NCBI GenBank assembly: GCA_025490895.1 | Contig: JALPQI010030426.1 | Location: 1-64,000, forward strand | DNA length: 64,000 bases | Reading direction: 5' to 3' | Source of the DNA: Thaumatotibia leucotreta | Lineage: Eukaryota; Arthropoda; Insecta; Lepidoptera; Tortricidae | Part shown: piece by piece, positions 42,940-54,540 of the stretch | Position numbering within the stretch: position 1 is the stretch's first letter | Layout: the number at the start of each line of letters is the position of its first letter | The notes under the pieces: generated by a model | The model's input: the letters and a program-made list of their open reading frames with translations, nothing else | Told to the model about the DNA's origin: nothing | The model's database searches: none | Position numbers and translations under genes: made by a program

Positions 42940-43092
42940 CTTCTTGGGTTTGCCGTTCTTGCGGAGCAGCTTCGCGCAGCAGAGCCCGCGCGTGTCCGGC
43001 AGCGGCTGCGGCGGCCGCCGCGGCCAGCACAGCCGCTGCGGGCTCGGCGCACGCGCCGCCTCGCTCCGCATCTCCTCCTTATCTTCACACAT
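42940..43092 (-). CDS. candidate first coding exon of a host gene
   Basis: On the minus strand an ATG at 43090-43092 opens 51 codons that end exactly at a strong donor (AAG then GTAAGTGAT at 42939), leaving phase 0. Codon use is very GC-rich at third positions, unlike the AT-rich surroundings. The peptide begins MCEDKEEMRSEAARAPSPQR, has a Pro/Arg-rich middle and ends GLCCAKLLRKNGKPKK. An in-frame TGA lies nine codons upstream, so the start is reasonable. I do not recognise the family. The basic end suggests a nuclear or regulatory protein, but that is a guess. The remaining exons would lie at lower coordinates or outside, across large introns filled with repeats. Confidence 0.5.
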
Positions 43093-44214
43093 CGCCCCGT
43101 CTACGCTACCCGCGAATCACAACCGCCCAGATATCGATGCTTTATGAGAACCCCTGGCATTGTTTTCCTCTATAAAACTACGTTCGATAAACACTATCTT
43201 GTAATATATTACGGAAAATAGAGGCGATTTGGCAAACCGTTCTACCTATGTTAAGCGCTTGGAAACAAGTTATCGCGAGACGCTAAGTTCGATATTTTGT
43301 ACTATATTTTATTTAGGACTAGTTAGATCGAAATACTACGTCTAGTCTAAGATAAGCTGGATAATCGTAACGTCCGACTTAGCATCTGAAACAAGCAAAA
43401 TTCTGAATATTACAATAAGCCTTTAACTAATTTACAAAATACGTCGAGAACTTAAGAAACATTCAAATCTTGTTAAACCATAGCGTAGTCAAGTCCTAGC
43501 CACGAAGTGCTCTCGAACTTGGTCTAATTTACATGTAATTTGTGCCCGCAGGTACTTGGGATTTGTCTTTAAGTAAAAATGTTACTTGTGGCGTCCTGAT
43601 GAATATTAAACAACAAGTCTAATGAATGCGCAAACTTATTCCACATTATTACGGCAAGCTCATTGAATTCTTCGCCAAACTTGGCGTCACTCATTAAAAT
43701 TCTTACCGGGTGTTTAAATAAGGGTGAATTACTGTATAACGGCGAGGTAACATCGAAGTATTGTTTCACCTTATCCCGCAAATCCTTAAATATGAATGTC
43801 CCACCTAGTTATTACAAGCTTTATTTTTGACTTTCAACTCGGGAACTTTGCTGTCCTTAAAATATTGTTTTTAGATTAGTACGTTATTGTTGGTGACCCC
43901 TAGAGACTATAGAACGGGTCGATAAAGATGACGTTAATGGATTAAAGGTTGCGTTTTAGGGTGATTAATTATTACGAACTGAGCAAACAATAAATTATGA
44001 AATATACTTAGTAAGATTGCTCTTTAGAAGCTAAATAATCATTCTTTAGTATACAGGTTGGCCAAAAATTAAGCGCATTCCCGTTGCCAGTGAGGTTAAT
44101 AAGACCCTTAGGGGATTTTAAAAAATAAGTTTATGTTTCAGAATTAGTAGTTCTAAATAGTTGTAGTACATATCCAGTAGGTACATAAGTCACTACATAG
44201 TATAAAATAAAGTC
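43093..44214. other. upstream region of the candidate exon
   Basis: Would hold the 5' UTR and promoter if the exon is real. I see no clear TATA box plus initiator. A mariner-type end CAGGTTGGCCAAAAATTAAG at 44055 has no partner. Confidence 0.35.
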
Positions 44215-44366
44215 ACTTTTTCTGTCCCTATGTCCCTTTGTACGCTTAAATTTTCAAAACTACGCAACGGATTTTGATGAGATTTTTTTTAATAGGTAGG
44301 AAAGGGGAAGGGAAGGTTTTTATATGTAGGTATAGTACCCGTGCGAAGCCGGGGCGGGTCGCTAGT
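44215..44366 (+). mobile_element. Helitron-like 3' end fragment
   Basis: TTTCTGTCCCTATGTCCC, then AACTACGCAACGGATTTTGA, ending CCGTGCGAAGCCGGGGCGGG, TCGCTAGT. The GC-rich end with CTAG before T fits a Helitron 3' terminus and is common in moth genomes. The 5' TC end was not located. Confidence 0.5.
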
Positions 44367-44744
44367 ATTTAATAAACTAGACCCTGCTGAAACTTATAAA
44401 AACCCCGGACCTATTCTGAATCCCAAAACCTCACAGGCAATAGGAATACACCTATTTTGTAGCCATTCTGTATGCCTAGATAGTAAGAACACACTATTAG
44501 TTTTATTCATCAGTCATCGCATACTGTGTAGAGGCGAGAGGGATTGGAGCGCATTTTTTACTTATTAATTGTTAACTAGGTATTTATTTACCCGTGCTCT
44601 GGAAATTTACAGGTACCTATGTACTATTTCATTTTAATTTTTAAATACAAAGTATTATACTTTTGTTTCATGAAGTTGTATTTAATGTTTGTTATTTTGT
44701 CTATTTCATATTAACTAATATTTTTCTGTGCCAATATTGTAAAT

Positions 44745-44889
44745 GTGGTTTTACACCAAATGACCGAATGCTTATTCTATCCCCCACTCTACGAAATCAA
44801 CGAATTTCGACGAATTACGTTTTGTGTAGCGAACGAATTTCGTAGGGTGGGGGATAGAATGAGCATTCGCTCGATTGGTGTAAACCCAC
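44745..44889. mobile_element. foldback MITE, copy A
   Basis: GTGGTTTTACACCAA, GAATGCTTATTCTATCCCCC, CTACGAAAT on the left mirror ATTTCGTAG, GGGGGATAGAATGAGCATTC, TTGGTGTAAACCCAC on the right. A sister copy is at 46429-46562. Confidence 0.8.
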
Positions 44890-44985
44890 CTGCACGTGTA
44901 TATCATTACATATTCTATAAACTGGAGTAGATAGAGTTTTGCAATTGGCTGTATAGAGTTTTACGTAGCACCTAGTACGCACCTA

Positions 44986-46367
44986 AGGTAAATGTAGGAG
45001 TGGATGACACTGTACCAATGAATGACTTTTTTGCAATTTAATTTAAATATTAAGAAAACTGTTGTTAATATGACCCAAATACAGTATCCAGACTACTAGT
45101 AGTGCAATCTGTGATTTTTGTTATAAAATCTTTCATCGATATCTTGAATATTTCTTAAAATTTATGTACGGTTTTTACGAACAGGTGTTTCGAGTTGGTT
45201 GTGCGTCGGTGTTCTTAGTGAAACTGCTAAGGCATTGCATTCTAAAAGTGAACATATTAGCCTAGATATAACGAATTTTTGGACAGTGTTTACTAAAACT
45301 ATTACATTTTAAAAGGATCTATTGATATTGTGTATTTCAAGTGCATTATTTTTATTAGTTTAGTATTTTAGACGCATGTCATATACTGGAACAAAATTAT
45401 AGCGTTTTGTAGTGGATGACACCCATGTCATTCACTCACTCAAATTGTAATTTTATGTATCTTAATTTGAATCGTATTTTATAGATATACAACGCATATT
45501 TTAGTTATTCTTAAAAGCACACGTTTCTATAGGTCATGTGAGTAGTGTCTGACATGGGTGTCATATACTGTTTTTCTATGGAGATCGAGTGGATGACAGT
45601 ATATAGTGATATGTCATTCGTTGGGTCGTAACTATGTGTCATCCATTGGTTACAGGTATTTTTAATGAAAACATATCCCTAAAATTACCTAAATGTACCC
45701 ATGACGACGTGAAAAAAAGGCCAAGCTTGTACTGACTGTAAATAAACATAATTTGATTCGACAAGCGACACTACAGCTGGCATTTGCCTCATTTTTCTTA
45801 AAAGTAAAACCCAAAAAAAAGTTTATTTTACAAAATTAGGTAAGAAGACTAAAAAACGAATCTAAATATGAGAAATCGAGAGGGAGTACAAACGATGTGA
45901 AGAAAAAAACATATTTTAGTAGTTACTGTGTGTATAGAAAATCGTTTTAATAGAGGAATTAAAAGTTTTGTTTAACATTTAATAAATATCTACCTCGTTT
46001 TAGTTAGCTTTTCCATTTATAAGTTTACCAGTACCATAAACGTACCTGCAGTTAAGATAATCAATTGTAAAACGTGATGCAATGCCATGTCATTTACTGG
46101 GACACCAATCCTATTTTTCCATAGTCATACTTTGGGACATTCAATATTTTGTCAGTCATTTACTGGTGTAATTTGAGACGTCACGGAAAAGTGAAATTAT
46201 AGAGTAATAGTATTAGTTATACACAATTTATTATTCTAAAAACATAAAGAAGGAACCAGTCTATAAATATGTTTACTCATTTAGTCTATATCTTTGACAA
46301 TTACGTAGTTTTTTGGAAAAATGCATGAAATCGCTCCTTATAGTGTCATCCACTGGTACATTTACCT
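44986..46367. mobile_element. TA-flanked element with many iterated motifs
   Basis: The ends AGGTAAATGTA and TACATTTACCT (followed inside by GTGGATGACAC and its inverse) are flanked by TA at 44984-44985 and 46368-46369. Inside, variants of GTCATnnACTGG or its complement recur at least nine times (about 45002, 45377, 45412, 45548, 45589, 45637, 46085, 46151, 46343). No transposase frame is visible. Confidence 0.75.
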
Positions 46368-46428
46368 TAGTTAGATAAAAAAATATCAGAACCCAAATGC
46401 AAGTGTTTAATTGCGACCAAGAGTAAAT

Positions 46429-46562
46429 GTGCATTCAAACCAAAAGAGCATTCGCTGTTCTATCCCCCGTTCTACGAAATCAACCAATCACGTTTTGAGT
46501 AACGATCGAATTTCGTAGAGTGGGGGGTTAGAATAGCGAATGTTCGTTTGGTCTGAATGCAC
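46429..46562. mobile_element. foldback MITE, copy B
   Basis: GTGCATTCAAACC, GAGCATTCGCTGTTCTATCC, CTACGAAAT mirror the right half (ATTTCGTAGAGTGGGGGG, GCGAATGTTC, GGTCTGAATGCAC). It shares its core with copy A but differs at the outer ends. Confidence 0.8.
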
Positions 46563-47672
46563 CTTAAGACAGCAGTGTTCGGTGATGCGGGCGGTGTCCG
46601 GAGGCCGCCCTCCACCGCACTTGGATTCATTCCAACCGCCAATATCCCATTCTGTTTGTCTTCCGAGGCAATAAAATGACTTTTATGCTAATCATACGAA
46701 TTCTATACATTTTTGATGAGACAGCCCCGACGCATTCGCGGCGTTTAATTATTATAATTTCCATCAAAACTTTCGGATTCTCATTCACCGTTTGCTTCTG
46801 TTAAATTACTTACCGAACACTGGTTTTAAGCAGACCATTGTACCTAATTATAATTCACGAATAAATACTAGTAATTACCTACACATTTTTTAATCGTCTG
46901 AGGCGAATATATGCGGCAAGGAACGAGAATCAACTTTCTGATGAAGATTACTTAAGTCATCTGCTTAGATGATTTAAGAAGTAATTTGAATAAAAAATAC
47001 GAAAGAAATCACGATCAGTAAACTACCTACTTACTCGCTTCACAGACCTTCGAAGATATCCTATCAAATGATTTCGCGAGATTAAAGCCATCCAAGCGAA
47101 AATGAGAAGCTTTCCCAATTAATTGAAAGCTCCATTAATAAACATAATAAAGCCGGTTCGTTTAAAAATAATGACACTGAGGAATAATTTAGTATAATAC
47201 AGATCAAAGGTCGGAAGGAAAGTTAAAAAAAATCCGATTGATTTACGTGGACCGGAGTACGTACAAGAGGCTTTGCCGCCAGGCTCAAGAAGGGAATTTA
47301 TAGCAACAAGTTTATTTTACATGTATTAATAAACTGAATAAGGCGATGAACGGCCCATGAGGCACATTCAGATTTTAGAAATACGATAGCAATCTGTGAT
47401 CCACGTTTTTCCATAAAAATACACATCATTCGTAGCCCGGTCAGTAGCCTTGCTTATGAAGCTGGAGGTCGGGGACCTCTAGAAACCGACCGAGAACTTC
47501 GAAAATCGTAAATTGAGCTTCTGTCTCTGTCATTCCAACGAATCCATCATCGGAATGACGAAAACAAATTATCGTAACTTACAATTTAGAAGTTCGCAGT
47601 AGGGGCTACAGGGTCCACATCCCGCTAAAAGTATTTGATTTATTTATTTGTTTCTTTCTGAGTTATAGTTTT
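46563..47672. other. non-coding stretch
   Basis: No gene. A GC-rich hairpin-prone patch (GCGGGCGGTGTCCGGAGGC) is near 46588. Confidence 0.4.
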
Positions 47673-48029
47673 TTTTAACCGACTTCAAAAAAAGGAGGAG
47701 GTTCTCAATTCGACTGAATTTTTTTTTTTTTTTTTTTGTTGTATGTATGTTACCTGATATCTCCGAGAATAGTGAACCGATTCTAAAATTTCTTTTTGTG
47801 ATCGAACGTGTATTACCCCGAGATGGTCCCATTGGCACCAAGTTGGGGTCTGATGATGGGATCCTGGAGAAATCGAGGGATCTCTTCAAATGTTATAGGT
47901 ACATGTATGGCGCTTTTGGTAATTTTCATTCATTTATAAGAATTTGCATTCAGAAAGTAGGATTTGAGGAAACCAATGATGGAAACAAGTCGGGAATCTT
48001 GGAGAAACCGGTTGAAGTCGGTTTTTTAA
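47673..48029 (+). mobile_element. lepidopteran repeat with AACCGACTTCAA ends
   Basis: AACCGACTTCAAAAAA at 47677 and TTGAAGTCGGTTTTTT at 48012-48027 are inverted ends. A poly-T run, GTTACCTGATATCTCCGAG and GATGGTCCCATTGGCACC lie between. It is a very common moth repeat type, probably a non-autonomous DNA element. Confidence 0.6.
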
Positions 48030-48129
48030 ATTTTTAATTTGGTGATTATTTATGTATGGAGAACATATATTGTCATTGTCACCTAATTATCCATGATGCA
48101 AGTGTTATATTTATTGATAACTAGGAATT

Positions 48130-48385
48130 CGTCAACCTCCGTAGCCTAGTTGGTAGAGACCCTGCCTATGAAGCTGGAGGTTCCGGGTTCGAATCCTGGC
48201 GAGGGCATTATTTGTGTATTTATTTATCATGAAAATATTTGTTCCTTGGTCATGGTTGTTTAAGTATTTAAGTATCTATTATTTATATCGTCACCTGGTA
48301 CCCACATCACAAGCCTTAATTGAGCTTACCGTGGGACTAGCTCGATTTCTGTAAGATGTCCCAAGAAGATATTTATTTGTTTAAT
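48130..48385 (+). mobile_element. tRNA-headed SINE, copy 2
   Basis: Uninterrupted copy: CCTCCGTAGCCTAGTTGG, B box GGTTCGAATCC, TTGTTCCTTGGTCATGG, ACATCACAAGCCTTAATTGA, CGTGGGACTAG, then ATTT-rich tail. Confidence 0.88.
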
Positions 48386-51328
48386 TACACAGTGAAGCAT
48401 ATGAATCGGTATATTTGGTATCATATTTGTAAACCCTGAACGCGTTCAGTTGCTAGAGCGTGTGTTGACACGAAAGAACGCGGTAGTTCTTTTTTCCGAG
48501 CGTCGCGACACAAACAGCGAAAACAGGCTGTTATTATAAAATCAAGTGCGTTTCAGGCTAAGCGATGAAGTACTCTCGTCTGGCGTGCCGTGAGGAAAAA
48601 CGGAGGAAATTAAGCGGGTTTTGTTTTGGAAAACCAGACTCTATTCAATTTAAAATTTATTCTCTTCGCGTGCGATAGGTTTTGTTTATGCCAGCCGTCT
48701 GAGTGGATGTTTTACATGAACAGGATTACGTTTTAATAAGTAAGTAGACAGTAAATCGGTAGTAAACAAGATGAAAAACAAAGAGATTTTCAAATAAATA
48801 AGGTTTTTATAAGTTCTGGATCTTTCCATCCTTTATTACATTTTATTCTAAGTAAGTAGTTCTATAATCTTAAAAATATTGCGTTTTTATAAAATATCCT
48901 TCTTATTAGTGCTATTCGAATAAAATGGAATAATTCTTTATTCATAGGTAATAACTAACAAAACGCGCACTATAGGTACTAAAAGCTGAAATAAACAAAG
49001 CCACGAAATGCTCTCATCGCAGTGTGATGCTGGCGTGAACCAGCGCTGATCTTCCGATAAGACCATCAGGTGAACGACACGAAACTATTGACGCAGTAGG
49101 TGCGCTACGAAAAAGTTCGCAGTAAACTTTTCTGATTAGCAACAAAGACCGCTAAACCAAAGCACAAAGGGTCAAAATTCTTTTAGTTGTCTTGTTTCAT
49201 ACCACTCTGTCACGCTTTTAGTTGCTGTTTCGACGCAGTATATAAAAAAATATGGTGCACTTGTATTTTTTTTTCACACTAGATTTTAATCCATACATCA
49301 TAATTTGAAAACAAAACATCATCTCATACAAAAATCACCACTGCGTCACGTTTTTCAGGGACACAAAATAAGACAATGAAAAGAATTTTGATCCACAAAT
49401 AGGTACCTACTTCCCTGCTGGGCACGGGCCTCCTCTTTTTTTCAAGTTGATAAAAATACATTTTCAATAATCATAACCTTTATTGTTTGTGAGAAATGGG
49501 TTACGTTGCCAGTAGGTAGGTACTATAGGAACAATTTTATGTTAAACACACCAAAACTCTACCTTTTCAGGTGTACAAACAAAGGCAATGGCTCTGTCGG
49601 ACTATATGGGATTTTTATTCCAAAAATATTTTGAAAGATAGTCTCTACTCACTTTACTAAGCTTTTTTTGGTTTATGACATCTTAAAATGTATTAATTGA
49701 GAGATCAAAGTGAAAGTTTAAATCAATATAGTGGACGTCAAAGACAATCATTACTGTTTAGATGCCGAAAATATAGGTATCTACATGACTTTATAGCGTT
49801 GATATTAAGGTCCTGTGAATAAATCTTTGATACCAAAACATGACAGCATGTAAACAAAGGCTTCTCATAAGACAGTATCTTAAATAACTCTTCGAACGAA
49901 TATTTTACTGCATAAATAGTTTACTACTCAAATAAAGTTTAAATTACTATTACAAAGGTGAAATAATCAAAGCAAAGAACGAATATAACTTTTAATAAAT
50001 CATAAACACATGCTTTCTCTACGCCGATATCTTACCAAAACTGGCAAGCCGATACGAGTAACTCTTCAACTGTAATCCACGCGCGGAAATGAAGGGTAAA
50101 GCCCGGGAAAAGTTTCTAAAGTTTCCGTACGGCGCGGGGCGAGCGGGGCTAGGCGGGTGGCACCGGGAGCAGCGCCGAACGCTCTGCCGCTCCGGCAACC
50201 CGGCGCGCCCTTATAACCAACCTCCGTAACCTAAGCTCACCCTTCCGTCAAGGACCCCTAATGCTCCTTAGAGCTATCGACGGGACTGTAAAGATCTTAT
50301 GCAAGATTACGGCAGACATCCGTGGAAATGCATTTTAAATCCGACCGAAATTAATGGTTTTGCAAATCTCTCCCTTGCTTAGCGTTGCACTTTTTAAGTT
50401 CGCTTTGAAAACCCTGACGTAACAAAATCGAGATTACGAAAATGCCATTTAATCGGCATAAGAGTAAGTATATAAAAGGAAGCATTTTAATGATCATGAG
50501 TTATTTAGTACACAGAGGAATTATTATCCTGAATGAGAATAAGGATAAAAGGAAAAAACACGCATTTTCTCCTGTTCCCGGCTTGTGAAGCGTCTCCGGG
50601 TAACCAGGTTGACACCTGACTAATTAGTCCTGCAGCGGCGGCCGGCGAACCAGAATGTTACACGTTAATTAAATTGTGCCGCGTAGAAAACACCAGCCAT
50701 CGGTGTTATACACGTGTACTCGTAAATCAATACCGTACAAGAGACGTAAAGCTAAATATTTGTTTTCCTTTGATCTCTAATTTTCCTGTTTTCTATTTTA
50801 ATTACCTAAATATTCATGGTTGTTAGAGAATATAATTTCAGGAACGTGAATAATACAGATACTTAAAGAAAGCAACAGACAATTAGTTAGTTAGATATCC
50901 AGGGCTTTTACCACAACTCAACATCCGTTATGCCATTTTGCGTGATAAGGGACGAGATAAAAGGTGATAAATAACTTTTATATATTATAATGTTATTGGA
51001 ACGAGTTATAGGTTATCGTGATTTCGATGGACATACCGGACAAACCTTAAGTTAAGTTAGTAATTCATCTACAAAATTTTTGTGATAAAACAATTAATGG
51101 CACAACTATGTTCCCCGGTCTACATCCCTATGTAATAAAATTAGGTTATCATGATTTCGTTGGTCGCTTCAGATATACCTAAAGTTAAGCAATTCATCTA
51201 CTAATCACTAGGTTCCCTGGTTTACATCCCTATGAAATAAAATTATAACAGAAGTGGACAGCTTTTGTTTTTCAGACTGACAATATGGTCCGTAAGTAAT
51301 TTATTGTAACACATTCATATACAATATT
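48386..51328. other. non-coding stretch with repeat fragments
   Basis: 49411-49445 is an RTE tail fragment (CTGCTGGGCACGGGCCTCC). 50882-50955 is the second copy of the 5883-5957 repeat. 50130-50210 is a GC-rich patch without a convincing ORF. No gene supported. Confidence 0.45.
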
Positions 51329-51593
51329 CGTCAGCCTCCGTAACCTAGGTAGTTGGTAGTGTCCCTACCTACGGAGCTGGAGGTTCCGGGTTCGAATCCC
51401 GGCGAGGGCATTATTTGTGTATTTATTTATTACAAATATTTGTTCCTTGGTCATGGCTGTCTATGTATTTAAGTATCTATATCTATCTATCTATTAAATA
51501 TGTCGTCGCCTGGATCCACATCACAAGCCTTAATTGAGCTTACCGTGGGACTAGGTCGATTTGTGTAATATGTCCCAAGGTATTTATTTATTA
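51329..51593 (+). mobile_element. tRNA-headed SINE, copy 3
   Basis: Same layout as copy 2, with a four-base insertion in the head (CTAGGTAGTTGG) and a CTATCTATCTAT run in the linker between the two body blocks. Confidence 0.88.
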
Positions 51594-52382
51594 ATATCGT
51601 ACTGTGGCGACCGCCAATTTATGGCATATATGTAATTTGGACTAAATTTATAATTAAAAGTCACCATAAAATCAAAACATAAAATGCGAACGATTTTAAG
51701 CAGTCTGTCTCTGTGTTGTGTTACCAAACCATTTAGCGTGCCTGTTAAGAAACGATTAGGGACTTTTATTATAACGCAAACACCGGCAACAAGGTGTATT
51801 GATTTTGTGTGTTAAATTTCTTGTGTGTTTTTTTCTTATTTGAATCTACCTAGTCTAGAGTCTAGTCACTCAAATTAATTTACTGCAGTTGTCCGCAATG
51901 GGTGCCTGTCGTGTCGCATAACGTCGATTGTCCTAAAATTTTTTGGCCGAGAATGTATGGCATAATGTTACATGGCATACTACTTGTTTAGCCTACTTAA
52001 TTTTGCGCATACACGTTTAAAATACCTACATCATATTTATTCTAATATTGATTACTCGAATGTCGAATGACCTAAAGCATAATAATCCTAATGTTCATTG
52101 TAATAAATATTGTTTTCCCTACTACTCGAACTGTCAATTTTCACTGCGCTTACTTTTATCATGTCGGAAATTTCATTCAAAAAGGCATTTTAATAACAAC
52201 ATGCAAAACATTTGAACAACAGGGTGAATGGTTTAAAAAAATGTTCAAGTAATAAACCAAGGTAAAACCGACGTGGATTGGTTAGGTTTCGATACTAGGG
52301 CGGAGTGAATGGCGTAGTCTTTAAATACTTAAGTATTTTTAATCAATTGTTTACACATCCTCATACTTACAAAGCCAAAAAA
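51594..52382. other. non-coding stretch
   Basis: No gene or defined repeat seen. Confidence 0.4.
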
Positions 52383-52546
52383 GGGGGGACGGGGGGGCGA
52401 AGCCCCCCAGTAGGGGGGCTCGGGGGGCGAAGCCCCCCGCATTAAAAAAGAAATAACCTGAACATCCCCTACCTTAACCTGGATAGGTTCGTTAGGTACC
52501 TTTTATCCCTTAGAGCGGAAATAGAAGCCCCGCGCAGCGGGGCTTC
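52383..52546. repeat. cluster of G/C hairpins
   Basis: GGGGGGCGAAGCCCCCC occurs twice (52392-52408 and 52422-52438) and is followed by GAAGCCCCGCGCAGCGGGGC/TTC (52524-52546). Each is a perfect stem with a three-base loop, in otherwise AT-rich DNA. Confidence 0.85.
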
Positions 52547-53183
52547 GTCGACCGGTTCCCAGGTCAAAATTGCTCACTTAAATTCTTTGGACAACAGCGA
52601 ATTATTTAATAATAGTTAAGTATAAGGAATAAAAAAAATATTTTTAAAGCTAGTTAAAGGTAGGTAATCACTATTAGTACATTAAATAGTAGGAACATCA
52701 CCATTATGCACAATAATTTTTCGATACATATACATTAGACACGAAAATCATTAGGCCAAACAATATTTAGGAACAACCAAGTTAGGATTAACAATTTCGG
52801 CATAGCAAAAATATGCGCAACAATGTTTATGCTATTCATTTTTCGGCGTAAAGTTGTTATGCGACAAATTTTTCGAAATAAAAACATTATGCCACCCGAT
52901 ATAGACCCATCTACCACTTATCTACTGATGTAGTGGTGCACACCCGACCGTTGAATATAAAAATCCCAGCAGGTTTTAATAAAATTTTATGTACTTAAAT
53001 ACGTTGTTTTAAACTGCGTACCTACGATCGAATTGCTGGTAAGCTAACTTTCATATGCAAGCCTGCAATTCCCATTCCAGGTGTCATTTACTTGTTCGGT
53101 GTCGACCCTTTAAAATAAGAGGATTCACTTTGTCGATAACAAAAGAAAAAATCGTTGTCAACACTGTCAACAGGCATTCTATC
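52547..53183. other. non-coding stretch
   Basis: No gene seen. Confidence 0.4.
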
Positions 53184-53262
53184 ATGCTCGCACTTATTTA
53201 TTAGAGCGAGCGCGAAGGCCTGCTTTACGTATCCAGTAAAACCTAACGTTACCGATATTTGT
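53184..53262. repeat. half copy of the 54405 foldback family
   Basis: CACTTATTTATTAGAGCGAG and GGCCTGCTTTACGTATCCAG through AACGTTACCGATA match the inverse of 54408-54480. Confidence 0.7.
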
Positions 53263-53274
53263 AAAGTAATGGTA

Positions 53275-53458
53275 CAGGTGTAGTGAGAAATTACTTGCCT
53301 TCGGAAACGTTCGTAAACACATGCTGTTTCAGGCAGTGTCACCGAGTCTGACTGAAGTAGCATGACAGCTATTACTGTCAGTCTCAGTGAGATAGATTGA
53401 AACAGCATGACGTTGACGAACGTTTCCGAAGGCAAGTCATTTCTCACTACATCTATAC
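53275..53458. mobile_element. foldback MITE
   Basis: GTAGTGAGAAATTACTTGCC, TTCGGAAACGTTCGT, CATGCTGTTTC on the left pair with the inverse on the right (GAAACAGCATGACG, ACGAACGTTTCCGAA, GGCAAGTCATTTCTCACTAC). Arms are about 65 bp or longer. Confidence 0.85.
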
Positions 53459-53589
53459 GGCTATTGATATCCTTAGTCAACTACAGAAATCCAAATACAT
53501 GATAACCTTAATCAACTACAGAAATCCAAAAACACCTGACAGGGCTTTATGCGTCTGATAATAAATAAAGAAATAAATAAATAAATAAA

Positions 53590-54180
53590 TATCTTGGGAC
53601 ATCTTACACAAATCAACCTAGTCCCACGGTAAGCTCAATTAAGGCTTGTGTTGTAGGTACCAGGCGACGATATATACAGGGTGTAAGTCTAATACGGGCG
53701 AAGCTCTTAACGGGTCTTAACTTTTACTTAAAATTAGAGCAACAAAATTTTCCATACAAAATAATTCGGCGCGCAATGTAGAGCAACATACGCGGGTTAA
53801 GCACTCGTTGACAGCTAATTTCAAAAGCAGATGACATAACTGCCATATCAACAATAACAAATATTCGTACCTACATTTGCTGCTCCGATAATCTTAAAAT
53901 AATTCTGTGGGGTCTAAATTAAGAATAACTTTAAAAAAACCTTGTAATCCATGATTACACTAATGAATCCCATGCCTGGTTTAATTGATCGCCCGTATTA
54001 GACTTACACACTGTATAATAGATAGATACATATAGATACTTAGATACATACATAGCCATGACCAAGGAACAAACATTTGTGATAAATAAATACACAAAGA
54101 ATGTCCTCGCCGGGATTCGAACCCGGAACCTCCAGCTTCGTAGGCAGGGTCACTACCAACTAGGCTACAGAGGCTGACGA
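53590..54180 (-). mobile_element. tRNA-headed SINE, copy 4, interrupted by a MITE
   Basis: Minus-strand SINE with head at 54107-54180 and 3' part at 53590-53670. 337 extra bases (53677-54013) interrupt it in the A/T-rich linker. Confidence 0.85.
53677..54013. mobile_element. TA-flanked MITE inside a SINE
   Basis: CAGGGTGTAAGTCTAATACG at the left and the inverse CGTATTAGACTTACACACTG at the right form 25-bp ends with one mismatch. TA is on both sides (53675-53676, 54014-54015). No coding capacity. Confidence 0.88.
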
Positions 54181-54404
54181 GTCTGATATCTTAAATATTT
54201 CGCAATTCGTGTGCGTTATACCACGAAAGACCTCTCACTAGCTCAAAGTTTAATATTAATTCAAAAATATTGTGAAATCAATTCTAGGGGTAATAAACTT
54301 TGGTCTACAATAATCCATACCCAAGATGACAAATGGATCGCGTATCTATTTACGAATGATTTTCGCTAAAAAGAGGAAAACATCAGCCGCACCATGAGTT
54401 GGCG

Positions 54405-54540
54405 ACTATCGGTAACGTTAAGTTTTATTCGATACGTAAAGCAGGCCATCTCGCTCCAATAAATAAGTGTGGGCGGGAAAGAATGCTTTACGTATCGAGT
54501 TAACCTTAACGTAACCAATACTTGAAAACTCATACACCCT
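54405..54540. mobile_element. foldback MITE
   Basis: ATCGGTAACGTTAAGTTTT, CGATACGTAAAGCAGGCC on the left mirror AATGCTTTACGTATCG, TTAACCTTAACGTAACCAAT on the right. Confidence 0.7.

Noticed and set aside
42911..43175. Plus-strand frames opposite the candidate exon, with a poly-Ala run
   Set aside because: They are shadows of the GC-rich minus-strand exon. Only the minus strand has a consensus donor at the frame end.
44050..44075. Mariner-type end CAGGTTGGCCAAAAATTAAG
   Set aside because: No inverted partner was found within the window. It is at best a solitary end.
48137..48210. Working tRNA gene
   Set aside because: A and B boxes are present, but the same head occurs four times in this window attached to a SINE body, and the acceptor stem pairs poorly.
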